DNA of 64,000 nucleotides from an uncultured Prevotellaceae bacterium (GTDB lineage Bacteria; Bacteroidota; Bacteroidia; Bacteroidales; Bacteroidaceae): the NCBI GenBank assembly GCA_946186505.1, contig CAMHNI010000003.1, positions 1-64,000 on the forward strand, in the 5' to 3' direction. The stretch's first letter is position 1, and the number at the start of each line of letters is the position of its first letter. The translations under genes were made by a program, and so were the position numbers. Positions 25,991 to 34,787 of this stretch are shown here, one piece after another. The notes beneath the pieces are model-generated. The model was not told the DNA's origin, made no database searches, and saw only the letters and a program-made list of their open reading frames with translations.

Positions 25991-27136
25991 ATGACATACG
26001 AATTTTTGCAGCATTACTGGTGCTTTGTTGTGGCACTGTTAGGTGCCCTGTTAGTCTTCCTGCTTTTCGTGCAGGGAGCCAACTCCGTGGCCCGCACCCT
26101 TGGCCAGACGGAAGAGGGACGGCGACTGGTCTATAACTCCACAGGCCGTAAGTGGGAGTTCACGTTTACCACGCTGGTCACCTTCGGCGGCGCCTTCTTC
26201 GCCTCCTATCCCTTGTTCTACTCCACCTCGTTCGGCGGCGCCTACTGGCTGTGGATGATCATCCTGTTCACCTTCGTGCTACAGGCCGTCAGCTATGAGT
26301 TCCAGAACAAGATTGGCAACCTGCTGGGCCCGCGCACCTTCCAGTTCTTCCTGACGCTCAACGGCATCGTAGGTCCCCTGTTGCTGGGCGGTGCCGTAGC
26401 CACCTTCTTCGAAGGCTCGAACTTCATTGTCGAGAAGAACAACCTCATTGACGCCACGGCTATGACACCCGTCATCAGCCACTGGGCCAACGCCTCGCAC
26501 GGTCTTGACGCCCTGCTCAACCCCTGGGTGCTGGTGTTCGGCTTTGCTGTGGTGTTCCTGGCACGCACGCTGGGCATCCTCTACGTCATGAACAACGTCA
26601 ACGACGAGGATATCCGCTCTCGCGGCTCCGTCCGCCTGGTCGGGGCAGCTGTGCCTTTCGTCATCCTCTTCGTGGCCTATCTGGTCCACCTGCTGCTGAA
26701 GGATGGCTATGCCTACAACGACGATGGCTTCATCTACATGGAGCCCTATAAGTACCTGCACAATTTCATCGACATGTGGTATCTCACCATTGTATTATTA
26801 ATAGGTGTCGCACTTGTGCTCTTCGGCATCGGCAAGACCATCGTGTCGAAGGAATATGTGGGCGGCATCTGGCCAGCTGGCATCGGCACCGTGCTCACCG
26901 TGCTGGCGCTGCTGCTGTGCTCGGCCTGGAACCACACGGCCTACTACCCCTCGACCGCCCAGCTGCAGTCGTCGCTGACGATGGTCAACTCATGCTCGAG
27001 TGAGTTCACACTGCGCACCATGTTCTACGTCTCGCTGCTCGTGCCCTTCGTCCTGGCGTACATCGTCTATGCCTGGCGGGCCATCGACAGCAAGAAGATA
27101 GACCGCGAGGAGATACGCACAGACCACGCTTACTGA
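25991..27136 (+). CDS. cydB: Cytochrome bd quinol oxidase subunit II
   Basis: The 381-residue polytopic protein (MTYEFLQHYWCFVVALLGALL start) is subunit II of cytochrome bd, the partner of CydA. It shows many hydrophobic helices, the conserved GRKWEFTFTTLVTFGGAFFASYPLFYS region and NGIVGPLLLGGAVATFFEGSNF. I prefer the ATG at 25991; a frame extension to 25973 adds only MINDKA in the AT-rich spacer and is less like the family. It starts 21 bases after cydA and closes the operon. A new promoter begins 6 bases after its stop. Confidence 0.95.
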   Translation: MTYEFLQHYWCFVVALLGALLVFLLFVQGANSVARTLGQTEEGRRLVYNSTGRKWEFTFTTLVTFGGAFFASYPLFYSTSFGGAYWLWMIILFTFVLQAVSYEFQNKIGNLLGPRTFQFFLTLNGIVGPLLLGGAVATFFEGSNFIVEKNNLIDATAMTPVISHWANASHGLDALLNPWVLVFGFAVVFLARTLGILYVMNNVNDEDIRSRGSVRLVGAAVPFVILFVAYLVHLLLKDGYAYNDDGFIYMEPYKYLHNFIDMWYLTIVLLIGVALVLFGIGKTIVSKEYVGGIWPAGIGTVLTVLALLLCSAWNHTAYYPSTAQLQSSLTMVNSCSSEFTLRTMFYVSLLVPFVLAYIVYAWRAIDSKKIDREEIRTDHAY

Positions 27137-27142
27137 CCAGAA

Positions 27143-27174
27143 TTTGGATAATTCCAGAATTCTTTGTACCTTTG
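27143..27174 (+). promoter_or_regulatory. Bacteroidetes-type promoter for the recycling fusion gene
   Basis: TTTG (27143-27146), 20-base spacer and TACCTTTG (27167-27174). This element rules out the in-frame upstream start at 27164 and supports the ATG at 27194, leaving a very short leader. Confidence 0.78.
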
Positions 27175-27193
27175 CCGCCAAAAACTGCAAGTG

Positions 27194-30100
27194 ATGAGAC
27201 AAATGATAGACTGTTTCCTGCCCGACTTCGACCGCGGGGCAATGGCCCCGACCGTGGAACAACTCCATGCGAGCAGGACGGTGAGCAACATTTTCTGGAC
27301 TAACGGCATGACCAGCAGCAGTGCCGTGATGGACATGGCTGAGAAAGCCCGAGCCGAGTACGTCCTGCTGTTGACAAAACCCACTCCCGTCACCCTGGGA
27401 CAGGGAGCCTTGGAGCGACTGCTCCGCGTAGCCACCGATGCGGGGGCTGCCCTCGTCTATGCCGACCACTACGAGGAAAAAGGCGGCGGACAGGGACTGG
27501 AACGCCATCCGGCCATCGACTACCAGACAGGCAGCATCCGCGACGACTTTGACTTCGGCTCGCTGTGGCTTGTCCGTACCAGCCTGCTGCACAGCTATGC
27601 CATGCAAGCCGGTGAGGTGGACTACCAGTATGCCGGCCTGTATGCCTTCAGGCTGTTCCTGAGCCGGCAGGGCCAGTTGCTGCACCTGAACGAGACCCTC
27701 TACACCGAGGTGGAGCTTGACGCCCGGGCCTCAGGGGTGAAGCAGTTCGACTATGTCAATCCCCGCAACCGCGAGGTACAGGTAGAGATGGAGCATGCCG
27801 CCACGGCCCACCTCGCGGCCATCGGTGCCAAGACAGACCCGTCGTACTACCGCACGCCCGACTTCTCGGAACAGGAGTTCGATGTCGAGGCCTCAGTCAT
27901 CATTCCTGTCTATAACCGTGCCAAGACCATCGCCGATGCCGTGAACAGTGCCCTGGAGCAGAAAACCAACTTCAGGTACAACGTCATCGTGGTTGACAAC
28001 CACTCCACCGACGGCACCACCGACATCCTGTCATCTATGCTGTCACCACATGACAGCAAACTGATCGTCATCGTCCCCGACCGCACCGACCTGGGCATCG
28101 GCGGCTGCTGGAACGTGGCCGTCAACGACCCGCGCTGCGGACGCTTCGCCGTCCAGCTCGACTCTGACGACCTCTACTCGTCGCCCGAGACCCTGCAACG
28201 CATAGTCGATGCCTTCCGCAAACAGAAGGCGGCGATGGTCATCGGCAGCTACCGCATGTGCGACTTCGAGCTGAACACCCTGCCGCCGGGACTCATAGAC
28301 CACAAGGAGTGGACCGACGAGAACGGACCCAACAACGCCCTGCGCATCAACGGCCTCGGAGCCCCCAGAGCTTTCTTCACACCTATCCTGCGCCAGCTGC
28401 AGTTCCCCAACACAAGCTATGGCGAGGACTACGCCTTGGGGCTGGCCTTCTCACGCCACTACCGCATAGGACGCATCTATGACGAGCTGTACCTCTGCCG
28501 CCGCTGGGGCGGCAACAGCGACGCCGCCCTGTCTGTTGACAAGGTGAACGCCAACAACCTCTACAAAGACCGCCTGCGCACCATAGAGATTGAGGCCCGC
28601 CAGCGGATGATCAGCGGTCAGAAGGACATGGCCATGCCCGACTCACCCCTGCAGCGGTTCTTCGACCGCCAGTTGGAGACATGGACCGACGCACGCCGAC
28701 GCTACCGCGAACTGAACGCCGTCGAGACCCGCGAGCTGAACAGCGGCGACACGACGGTGGTGCTGCAATGGAACCCCGCCCGCATCGTTTCCACCGGTGC
28801 CAGCATCGACAGCCGCAGCCTGAGCGAGCGTCCCTGCTTCCTCTGTCAGCAGAACCGTCCCAAGGAACAGCTGAAACGGGTGGTGGACGGCCGCTGGGAA
28901 CTGCTGGTCAACCCCTACCCCATCCTGCCCATGCACTTCACACTGCCCACGCTGAAGCACCAGCCGCAGGCCATCAAGGAGATGTATGGTGAGATGTACC
29001 GCCTGACAGATGCCTACCCGGAACTGATAGTGTTCTACAACGGACCGAAATGCGGAGCCTCGGCTCCCGACCACGCCCATCTGCAGGCCGGAACGCCCGA
29101 CCAGTTGCCGCTGACGGATTACTGGCAGCGGCTGTCACGCAACCTATTGCCAGTAGTATCGCTGTCAGAAGGCGATGACATCTCGGTCATCAACGACTAT
29201 CCTTGTCCCGCCCTGCTCGTCAGGAGCCACAGCCGTGAGACTGGCGAACAGCTGTTCCGCCGCATCTATGAGGCACTGCTGCCGTTGGCCCACTCCGATG
29301 AGGAGCCGATGATGAACATCGTGACATGGCGCCGGGGAGCAGAATACCTGTCAGTGGTCTTCCCGCGCCACACGCACCGTCCCGACTGCTACGGCGAGGT
29401 GCTGGTATCACCGGGTGCCCTCGATATGGCTGGGCTCGTCATCACACCACGAGAAGAAGACTTCCGCCGGCTGACCGCCGAACAAGCCATCGCCATCCTG
29501 CAGGAAGTGGCACTGCCCCTAGACGTCTTTGCCGAGGTCGTCAGCCGACTGAAGCAGCCGCAGGCCACCGCACACCGTTCACCGGTTACTACGCACCCCA
29601 CCAAGGAACCGACGGTCAGCGTCGGCATCGTCAGCGGCCAGAAGATTGTCTTCACGCTGAATGCACCCTATACGGCGAAGGGGGCGGCCATCACCGGCGA
29701 GCAGACCGTGGAGTTCAGTGAGGGCGGCATCCTGTGGCATGGCCAGCAGTATCGCGAGCTGTCCTTCACGCCGCAATCCCCTAATGCCTCGTTCTCGCTC
29801 CACGATGTCACCATCGGCCAGGGTTTCCACTGGGAACGGAAGCAGAAGCAGACATTCAACGGCACCCTGCGCTTAGTGGTGGAGAGCGACCAGATTGTAG
29901 CCATCAACGAGCTGCCTGTAGAGCGGTACCTGTCGAGCGTCATCTCCAGCGAGATGTCTGCCACGTCGTCGCTCGAACTGCTGAAAGCGCATGCCGTCAT
30001 CAGCCGCTCGTGGCTGCTGGCACAGATGGAGAAGCGCCGCCAACAGCAGACCGGAGGTCAGGACTCTTTCTTCTCCTTCACGAAAAAAGATGACGAACTG

Positions 30101-30823
30101 ATACGCTGGTACGACCGCGAGGACCACACCATCTTCGATGTCTGTGCCGACGACCACTGTCAGCGCTATCAAGGCATCACCAACGCCGAGCGGCCTGCGG
30201 TCATAGAAGCTGTCAAAGCCACCCGTGGCCAGATACTCACCTACAAGGGCGAGATCTGTGACGCCCGCTTCTCGAAATGCTGCGGCGGACAGACCGAGGA
30301 GTTCCAGTACTGCTGGGAGAACACCCCCAAGCCCTACCTCGTCTCCGTACCCTGTTCATACTGTAATACCAAAGACAGGCAGATTCTATCGCAGGTGCTC
30401 AACGACTACGACCAGGAGACACCCGACTTCTACCGATGGACGGTGGAATACAGCCAGGAACAGCTGACGGAGCTTGTGAACCGCAAACTGAAGATGGACC
30501 TCGGCGACATTCTCGACCTGATTCCGTTGGAGCGTGGCCGCAGCGGTCGCATCTGGAAGCTGAAGATTGTGGGGGCCAAGCGCTCGTTCACCATCGGCAA
30601 AGAACTCGAGATACGCCGCACACTCTCGGAGTCCCACCTCTACAGCTCGGCCTTCGAGGTCGAGAAGTCCGGCAACCGCTTCATCCTGCACGGCAGCGGC
30701 TGGGGACACGGTGTCGGTCTGTGCCAGATAGGCGCCGCCGTCATGGGCGAACAGGGAAAGAAGTACGACGAAATACTACTATACTACTATCATGGAGCAG
30801 AAATCCAGAAGACTTATGAATAA
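27194..30823 (+). CDS. Glycosyltransferase - HIT/GalT-like (DUF4922) - SpoIID fusion protein
   Basis: This 1209-residue protein joins three modules. After about 225 residues of weakly recognisable glycosyltransferase-like sequence comes a GT2-type domain (about 230-440: SVIIPVYNRAKT, VVDNHSTDGTT, QLDSDDLYSS). Residues about 508-790 resemble DUF4922, a HIT/GalT-superfamily nucleotidyltransferase, with a CxxC (PCFLC) and DHAHLQAG near residue 625, the HxHxQ pattern of GalT and Ap4A phosphorylase. Residues about 905-1205 are SpoIID/LytB-like (PVERYLSSVISSEMS, CCGGQTEE, SGWGHGVGLCQIGA). SpoIID proteins act on glycan strands of peptidoglycan, normally outside the cytoplasm, yet no signal peptide is seen here. 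The next gene, overlapping by 8 bases, is an AmpG-like permease, so I infer a cytoplasmic pathway that takes imported muropeptides, cleaves or rearranges the disaccharide and makes an activated sugar. Start chosen at 27194 because of the promoter just upstream. Confidence 0.8.
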   Translation: MRQMIDCFLPDFDRGAMAPTVEQLHASRTVSNIFWTNGMTSSSAVMDMAEKARAEYVLLLTKPTPVTLGQGALERLLRVATDAGAALVYADHYEEKGGGQGLERHPAIDYQTGSIRDDFDFGSLWLVRTSLLHSYAMQAGEVDYQYAGLYAFRLFLSRQGQLLHLNETLYTEVELDARASGVKQFDYVNPRNREVQVEMEHAATAHLAAIGAKTDPSYYRTPDFSEQEFDVEASVIIPVYNRAKTIADAVNSALEQKTNFRYNVIVVDNHSTDGTTDILSSMLSPHDSKLIVIVPDRTDLGIGGCWNVAVNDPRCGRFAVQLDSDDLYSSPETLQRIVDAFRKQKAAMVIGSYRMCDFELNTLPPGLIDHKEWTDENGPNNALRINGLGAPRAFFTPILRQLQFPNTSYGEDYALGLAFSRHYRIGRIYDELYLCRRWGGNSDAALSVDKVNANNLYKDRLRTIEIEARQRMISGQKDMAMPDSPLQRFFDRQLETWTDARRRYRELNAVETRELNSGDTTVVLQWNPARIVSTGASIDSRSLSERPCFLCQQNRPKEQLKRVVDGRWELLVNPYPILPMHFTLPTLKHQPQAIKEMYGEMYRLTDAYPELIVFYNGPKCGASAPDHAHLQAGTPDQLPLTDYWQRLSRNLLPVVSLSEGDDISVINDYPCPALLVRSHSRETGEQLFRRIYEALLPLAHSDEEPMMNIVTWRRGAEYLSVVFPRHTHRPDCYGEVLVSPGALDMAGLVITPREEDFRRLTAEQAIAILQEVALPLDVFAEVVSRLKQPQATAHRSPVTTHPTKEPTVSVGIVSGQKIVFTLNAPYTAKGAAITGEQTVEFSEGGILWHGQQYRELSFTPQSPNASFSLHDVTIGQGFHWERKQKQTFNGTLRLVVESDQIVAINELPVERYLSSVISSEMSATSSLELLKAHAVISRSWLLAQMEKRRQQQTGGQDSFFSFTKKDDELIRWYDREDHTIFDVCADDHCQRYQGITNAERPAVIEAVKATRGQILTYKGEICDARFSKCCGGQTEEFQYCWENTPKPYLVSVPCSYCNTKDRQILSQVLNDYDQETPDFYRWTVEYSQEQLTELVNRKLKMDLGDILDLIPLERGRSGRIWKLKIVGAKRSFTIGKELEIRRTLSESHLYSSAFEVEKSGNRFILHGSGWGHGVGLCQIGAAVMGEQGKKYDEILLYYYHGAEIQKTYE

Positions 30824-32084
30824 AAGAAGCCCCTGGGCCTGGGTGCCCACACTCTACTTTGCCGAAGGCGTGCCCTACGTGGCCGTGATGACCATCTCGC
30901 TCATTCTCTATAAACGACTCGGCCTGTCCAACACTGATATCACGCTCTACACCTCATGGCTCTATCTGCCGTGGGTCATCAAGCCCTTGTGGAGCCCGTT
31001 CGTCGATATGCTGAAATCGAAGCGCTGGTGGATAACGGCCATGCAGTTGCTCATCGGCGCCGCTCTGGGCGGCGTGGCCTTCACCATACCGGCATCGTGG
31101 TGGCTGCAAGGGTCGCTGTTCTTCTTCTGGATGATGGCCTTCGCCAGTGCCACACACGACATCGCCGCCGACGGCTTCTACATGATGGGACTTGACGAGC
31201 ACGAGCAGGCCTACTTCGTGGGTATCCGCTCCACCTTCTACCGCATCGCCACTATCTTCTCCTCAGGACTCCTGGTGGGTCTGGCCGGCGCCTTGCAGGT
31301 TATGACGCGGAGCATACGCTATTCGTGGAGCCTCGTCTTCTACCTTATGGCGGGCCTTTTCATCGCTTTCTGGCTCTATCACAACTGGATATTGCCTAAG
31401 CCGGGGGAGGACAGCGAGAAGCAGACCAAGACCGTGACAGGCATCTGGACGGAGTTCCGCCAGACCCTTGTCACCTTCTTCCAGAAGCCGCAGGTCATTG
31501 CCGGTATCTGCTTCATGCTCTTCTACCGCATGCCCGAAGGACTGCTGGCCAAGATCTCGGCGCTGTTCCTGGTCGATGCCCCTCACAACGGCGGTCTCGG
31601 ACTGAGCGACGGCGAGTACGGACTGGTACAGGGTACGGTGGGGGTCATCGGACTCACCATCGGCGGCATCCTCGGCGGCATCTGCGCCAGCCGCGACGGT
31701 CTGAAACGCTGGCTGTGGCCGATGGTCATGGCCATCACGCTGCCCGACCTTGTATATGTGCTGCTGGCCTACCTCCTGCCAACCAGCCTGCTGGCTATCA
31801 GCACTTGTGTGTTCATCGAGCAGTTCGGCTACGGTTTCGGCTTCTCGGCCTACATGCTATACCTTATTTATTATAGTCAGGGTGAGCACAAGACGTCACA
31901 CTACGCCCTCTGCACTGCCTTCATGGCTCTGTCGATGATGATTCCAGGACTCTTTGCCGGTGCCTTGCAGGAAGCCGTCGGCTATCAACTGTTCTTCATC
32001 ATCGTCATGCTGGCCTGCACCATGACCTACGCCGTCACCGCCTTCCTGAAGATCGACCCGGAGTTTGGAAAGAAGAAAGAGTAA
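30816..32084 (+). CDS. AmpG-like MFS muropeptide permease
   Basis: The 422-residue polytopic protein starts MNKRSPWAWVPTLYFAEGVPYV and shows about twelve hydrophobic helices with AmpG-type signatures: LYTSWLYLPWVIKPLWSP, ATHDIAADGFYM and FYRMPEGLLAKISALFLVD. AmpG carriers import GlcNAc-anhydroMurNAc peptides for cell-wall recycling. The start at 30816 overlaps the end of the SpoIID fusion gene by 8 bases, a sign of translational coupling; an alternative ATG at 30792 overlaps more and adds a charged MEQKSRRL. The pairing with the SpoIID/HIT fusion supports a recycling role; substrate is inferred. Confidence 0.85.
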   Translation: MNKRSPWAWVPTLYFAEGVPYVAVMTISLILYKRLGLSNTDITLYTSWLYLPWVIKPLWSPFVDMLKSKRWWITAMQLLIGAALGGVAFTIPASWWLQGSLFFFWMMAFASATHDIAADGFYMMGLDEHEQAYFVGIRSTFYRIATIFSSGLLVGLAGALQVMTRSIRYSWSLVFYLMAGLFIAFWLYHNWILPKPGEDSEKQTKTVTGIWTEFRQTLVTFFQKPQVIAGICFMLFYRMPEGLLAKISALFLVDAPHNGGLGLSDGEYGLVQGTVGVIGLTIGGILGGICASRDGLKRWLWPMVMAITLPDLVYVLLAYLLPTSLLAISTCVFIEQFGYGFGFSAYMLYLIYYSQGEHKTSHYALCTAFMALSMMIPGLFAGALQEAVGYQLFFIIVMLACTMTYAVTAFLKIDPEFGKKKE

Positions 32085-32101
32085 CCGGCTCTCTTGGTTC
32101 G

Positions 32102-34615
32102 TCACCGTGTCACAACAAACTTCCGACCACCTCTGACGTAGAGGCCGGGACGGAGGGGGGTAGTGACGCGGCGGCCGTGCAAGTCATATACCGCACCGTC
32201 ATCCGTGGTCGGGCGGTCATGGACAGGCATTGCCGAAGTGACTATAGAACGGTGGCGCAAGGCGGAGCGGACGGCATACCAGGCGGGTTTCTTGGAGAGG
32301 CCGCTGTTGTAAAGGAGCGGGTTGGAGGCACTGCGCCAGGAGTCGTTGTCCTTGACACCCCAAATGACCATGTGAGGACAGTTCGGGTTGTTGAGCACGA
32401 TGTCGGTGACGACGCGGTAGTTGCGGGCCTGCTCTTCCAAGTCGGCAGCCGATGTTGAGGGGATGCCCATGTCAAGCTCGGTGACGATACACTTCATGCC
32501 GGCCTCGCCAAAGCGGCGGATAGTCTTCTCAAGCTTCACGGAATCGACCTCGCCAATGGAGAAGTGGCACTGCAGACCGGCACCCTCGACGGGGATGTCC
32601 CTGTCCCTGAGGTGCATGATGAGATTATAGAACGCCTCGGCCTTGGCGTTGCCCTGCATCTCGACATCGTAGTCGTTCAGGTAGAGCACTGCAGTGGGGT
32701 CGGCACGGTGGGCAAAGACAAAGGCGGAGTCGATATAGTCATCGCCGATAGCCAGGCGCCACACGGAATTACGGAGGTTGTAGGCCTTGGGATTGGTACG
32801 CACCACCGACTGGTCATCGTCCAAGCACTCGTTGACGACATCCCACTCCGTCACCTTACCCTTGAAATGCTTCATGACGCTGTTGATGTGGTTCTTCATG
32901 ATGTCGAGAGCCTGCGTGCGGGTCCAGTGCTTGTCGTTCTTCTTGCCGCCGTCCTCGCTGAGCCATGTAGGCTGCTGCTGGTGCCACACCAGACAGTGAC
33001 CGCGGACGGTCATGTTGTTGTTCTTGGCCAAGTTGACGAGGTTGTCGGCCTGTCCGAAGCTGAACTGTCCCTGCGAGGGCTGCAGCGTCTCCATCTTCAT
33101 CTCGTTCTCGGCCACCAACATATTGAACTGCCGTCCGGCCTCCTCGCTGCCAGCCTTCCACGTAGAGAGGGCCACACCGATTTTCTTGCCGTTCTTGTCG
33201 GCATAGTAGCGCAGGGTCTTCGTGTCGGTCTTGTCATCGATGCCGTCGTCGTAGAAGGGACCCATCGGAGAACCGATGGGGTCGGTGGCCTCCGGGTCGT
33301 CGGGGTTGTCGGGGTTGGCATCTTCCATAGATGTCAGCCGCGCCACCAGCTTATAGCCGTCGGCGTCGTTTTGCTCTTCAAGCACCCATGTACCCTTGCC
33401 TGGCTGCTGAAAGCGGAACTGCCAGTCGCCGCTCTTGGCCTTGGCAGTGAGAAGGGTCAGTTCGATGCCCACCGTAGCCTCAAAGCCGTCAGGTACATCA
33501 AGCATCACGACGGGTTGAGCGTCGCTTGTAGAGAAGTCCTCCGTCGACTGGCTGTATTTCAGCGTACCGCCAATGTCCAGACGGCCAACGCCGTTGTCTA
33601 TCCTGAAGCGCAGCACCGAGGCAGGATGGACGGTGAGGTGGGCGTTCTTCGTGGGTGTGGCATAGTTCCGGATGGTCAGCGTACCTGCTTCAACGTCGCC
33701 CGGATCAATGGTGCCGTAGAGGTCGACGCTACCGCCGATGCTTCCCGTTCCGCCGAGCACACCCTTCGTGAAGACGTAGGCGATGGCCTCGTTTTCGTTG
33801 GTCTTGGCACCTAAGCCACCTCGCATTTTCCATACCAAAGCCTCCGAGCGGTCGTTATTCACCAGCACACGGCCTTCCATCACGCGGAGCGCCCCGGTCA
33901 GGTAGTTCTGGTTGCCGGTGATGCGGTAGGTTCCCCTACCCTCCTTGATGATGCCCAGCGGGTGGGTGTCGCTATAGTCAGGCGGTGCGATGGTGCCTGC
34001 CAGCGTGGCATCGGTGTTCAGACAACCTAAAAGAAAGTACGCCGCCCGCGTGTTCTTCTTCATATATCCGATGATGCTCGAGCCGGCCTCCGTCTGCAGC
34101 TCACCGATGCGGAAGCCTGCCCCGGCGCTGTTGGCCTCGCAGCAGATGGTGGCACCGCTGTGCAGGGTGACGCGGTTGTTCTGCATCGACGTGTTCACCT
34201 TGCCCTGCTTCACGGCGTCCTCCACATTCTCGGGCGAGAACGACTTGCCGCCGTGGGCCAGCACCACGCCATAGAAGCCTGCCGAGAGGGAGTTCTCCTT
34301 GAACGGATAGATATGGATGTCGCCCTTGTAGTTCGTCCAGTTGGGCCACGCGGCTCCCTTGGCCGTGCCGAGGTAGCTGCGCTCGCCGCCGGCATACAGG
34401 TTCAGCCGGCCGCTGCCCGAGATGGTTGACGAGAAGTAGCAATAGCGGGCCATCTTCACCTCGACGGTCTTCGAGGATGGCAGTGAGATGGCCTTGTCAT
34501 AGCTGATATAGCTTGACGACGTATTGTTGCCGCTGATGTCGATGACTTCTGTCTGGGCAGTCGCTGTGGCCACGGCCGTCAGCGAAGCAAAGAGGAGTGA
34601 TAGTAGTTGTTTCAT
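32102..34615 (-). CDS. Secreted GH10 endo-1,4-beta-xylanase with beta-helix-like N-terminal region
   Basis: The 837-residue precursor has a signal peptide (about 1-20), then about 400 residues with autotransporter/beta-helix-like repeats (GTYRITGNQNYLTGALRVMEGRVLVNN, read in parts; GSVDLYGTIDPGD), an Asp/Asn/Pro linker (about 430-445), and a GH10 catalytic domain (about 455-790). Glu596 in WDVVNE is the expected acid/base and Glu713 in VTELDMG the nucleophile; RGHCLVWHQQ and MVIWGVKDNDSW are also typical. The end, YDLHGRRV...RPGLYVRGGRKFVVTR, is a Por-type sorting tail, so the enzyme is probably displayed on or released from the cell surface. It hydrolyses xylan backbones. The N-terminal region may bind polysaccharide, but I do not recognise a CBM family. 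It is divergent from the GH43 gene with its own -7 element. Confidence 0.93.
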   Translation of the reverse strand: MKQLLSLLFASLTAVATATAQTEVIDISGNNTSSSYISYDKAISLPSSKTVEVKMARYCYFSSTISGSGRLNLYAGGERSYLGTAKGAAWPNWTNYKGDIHIYPFKENSLSAGFYGVVLAHGGKSFSPENVEDAVKQGKVNTSMQNNRVTLHSGATICCEANSAGAGFRIGELQTEAGSSIIGYMKKNTRAAYFLLGCLNTDATLAGTIAPPDYSDTHPLGIIKEGRGTYRITGNQNYLTGALRVMEGRVLVNNDRSEALVWKMRGGLGAKTNENEAIAYVFTKGVLGGTGSIGGSVDLYGTIDPGDVEAGTLTIRNYATPTKNAHLTVHPASVLRFRIDNGVGRLDIGGTLKYSQSTEDFSTSDAQPVVMLDVPDGFEATVGIELTLLTAKAKSGDWQFRFQQPGKGTWVLEEQNDADGYKLVARLTSMEDANPDNPDDPEATDPIGSPMGPFYDDGIDDKTDTKTLRYYADKNGKKIGVALSTWKAGSEEAGRQFNMLVAENEMKMETLQPSQGQFSFGQADNLVNLAKNNNMTVRGHCLVWHQQQPTWLSEDGGKKNDKHWTRTQALDIMKNHINSVMKHFKGKVTEWDVVNECLDDDQSVVRTNPKAYNLRNSVWRLAIGDDYIDSAFVFAHRADPTAVLYLNDYDVEMQGNAKAEAFYNLIMHLRDRDIPVEGAGLQCHFSIGEVDSVKLEKTIRRFGEAGMKCIVTELDMGIPSTSAADLEEQARNYRVVTDIVLNNPNCPHMVIWGVKDNDSWRSASNPLLYNSGLSKKPAWYAVRSALRHRSIVTSAMPVHDRPTTDDGAVYDLHGRRVTTPLRPGLYVRGGRKFVVTR

Positions 34616-34639
34616 CTCGTGTACATTATTTTATGCGTG

Positions 34640-34647
34640 CAAAGGTA
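34640..34647 (-). promoter_or_regulatory. -7 element upstream of the GH10 gene
   Basis: On the minus strand this reads TACCTTTG, matching TAnnTTTG, 24 bases before the GH10 start. No TTTG box is found at the usual spacing, so the promoter may depend on an activator. Confidence 0.5.
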
Positions 34648-34743
34648 CGGCTTTTCTGTGAATTGGTGAACAGAGGCAGGGAGATAGTGACAAATCCTAA
34701 AACTTGCGAGACAATATAGCAACAGCGTCTGACGCGGATTGGG

Positions 34744-34751
34744 TAACTTTG
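34744..34751 (+). promoter_or_regulatory. -7 element upstream of the GH43 gene
   Basis: TAACTTTG lies 36 bases before the GH43 start. There is no TTTG box 20 bases upstream, as for the divergent GH10 promoter, which would fit regulated expression of both genes from the shared 172-base spacer. Confidence 0.5.
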
Positions 34752-34787
34752 CAGTCTGAACGCAAATAAACCTATAACTTTTATTAA

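Noticed and set aside
32564..33814. A 416-codon plus-strand frame within the GH10 gene
   Set aside because: It is antisense to the GH10 enzyme, whose catalytic motifs are intact; composition is Val/His/Leu-rich shadow sequence.
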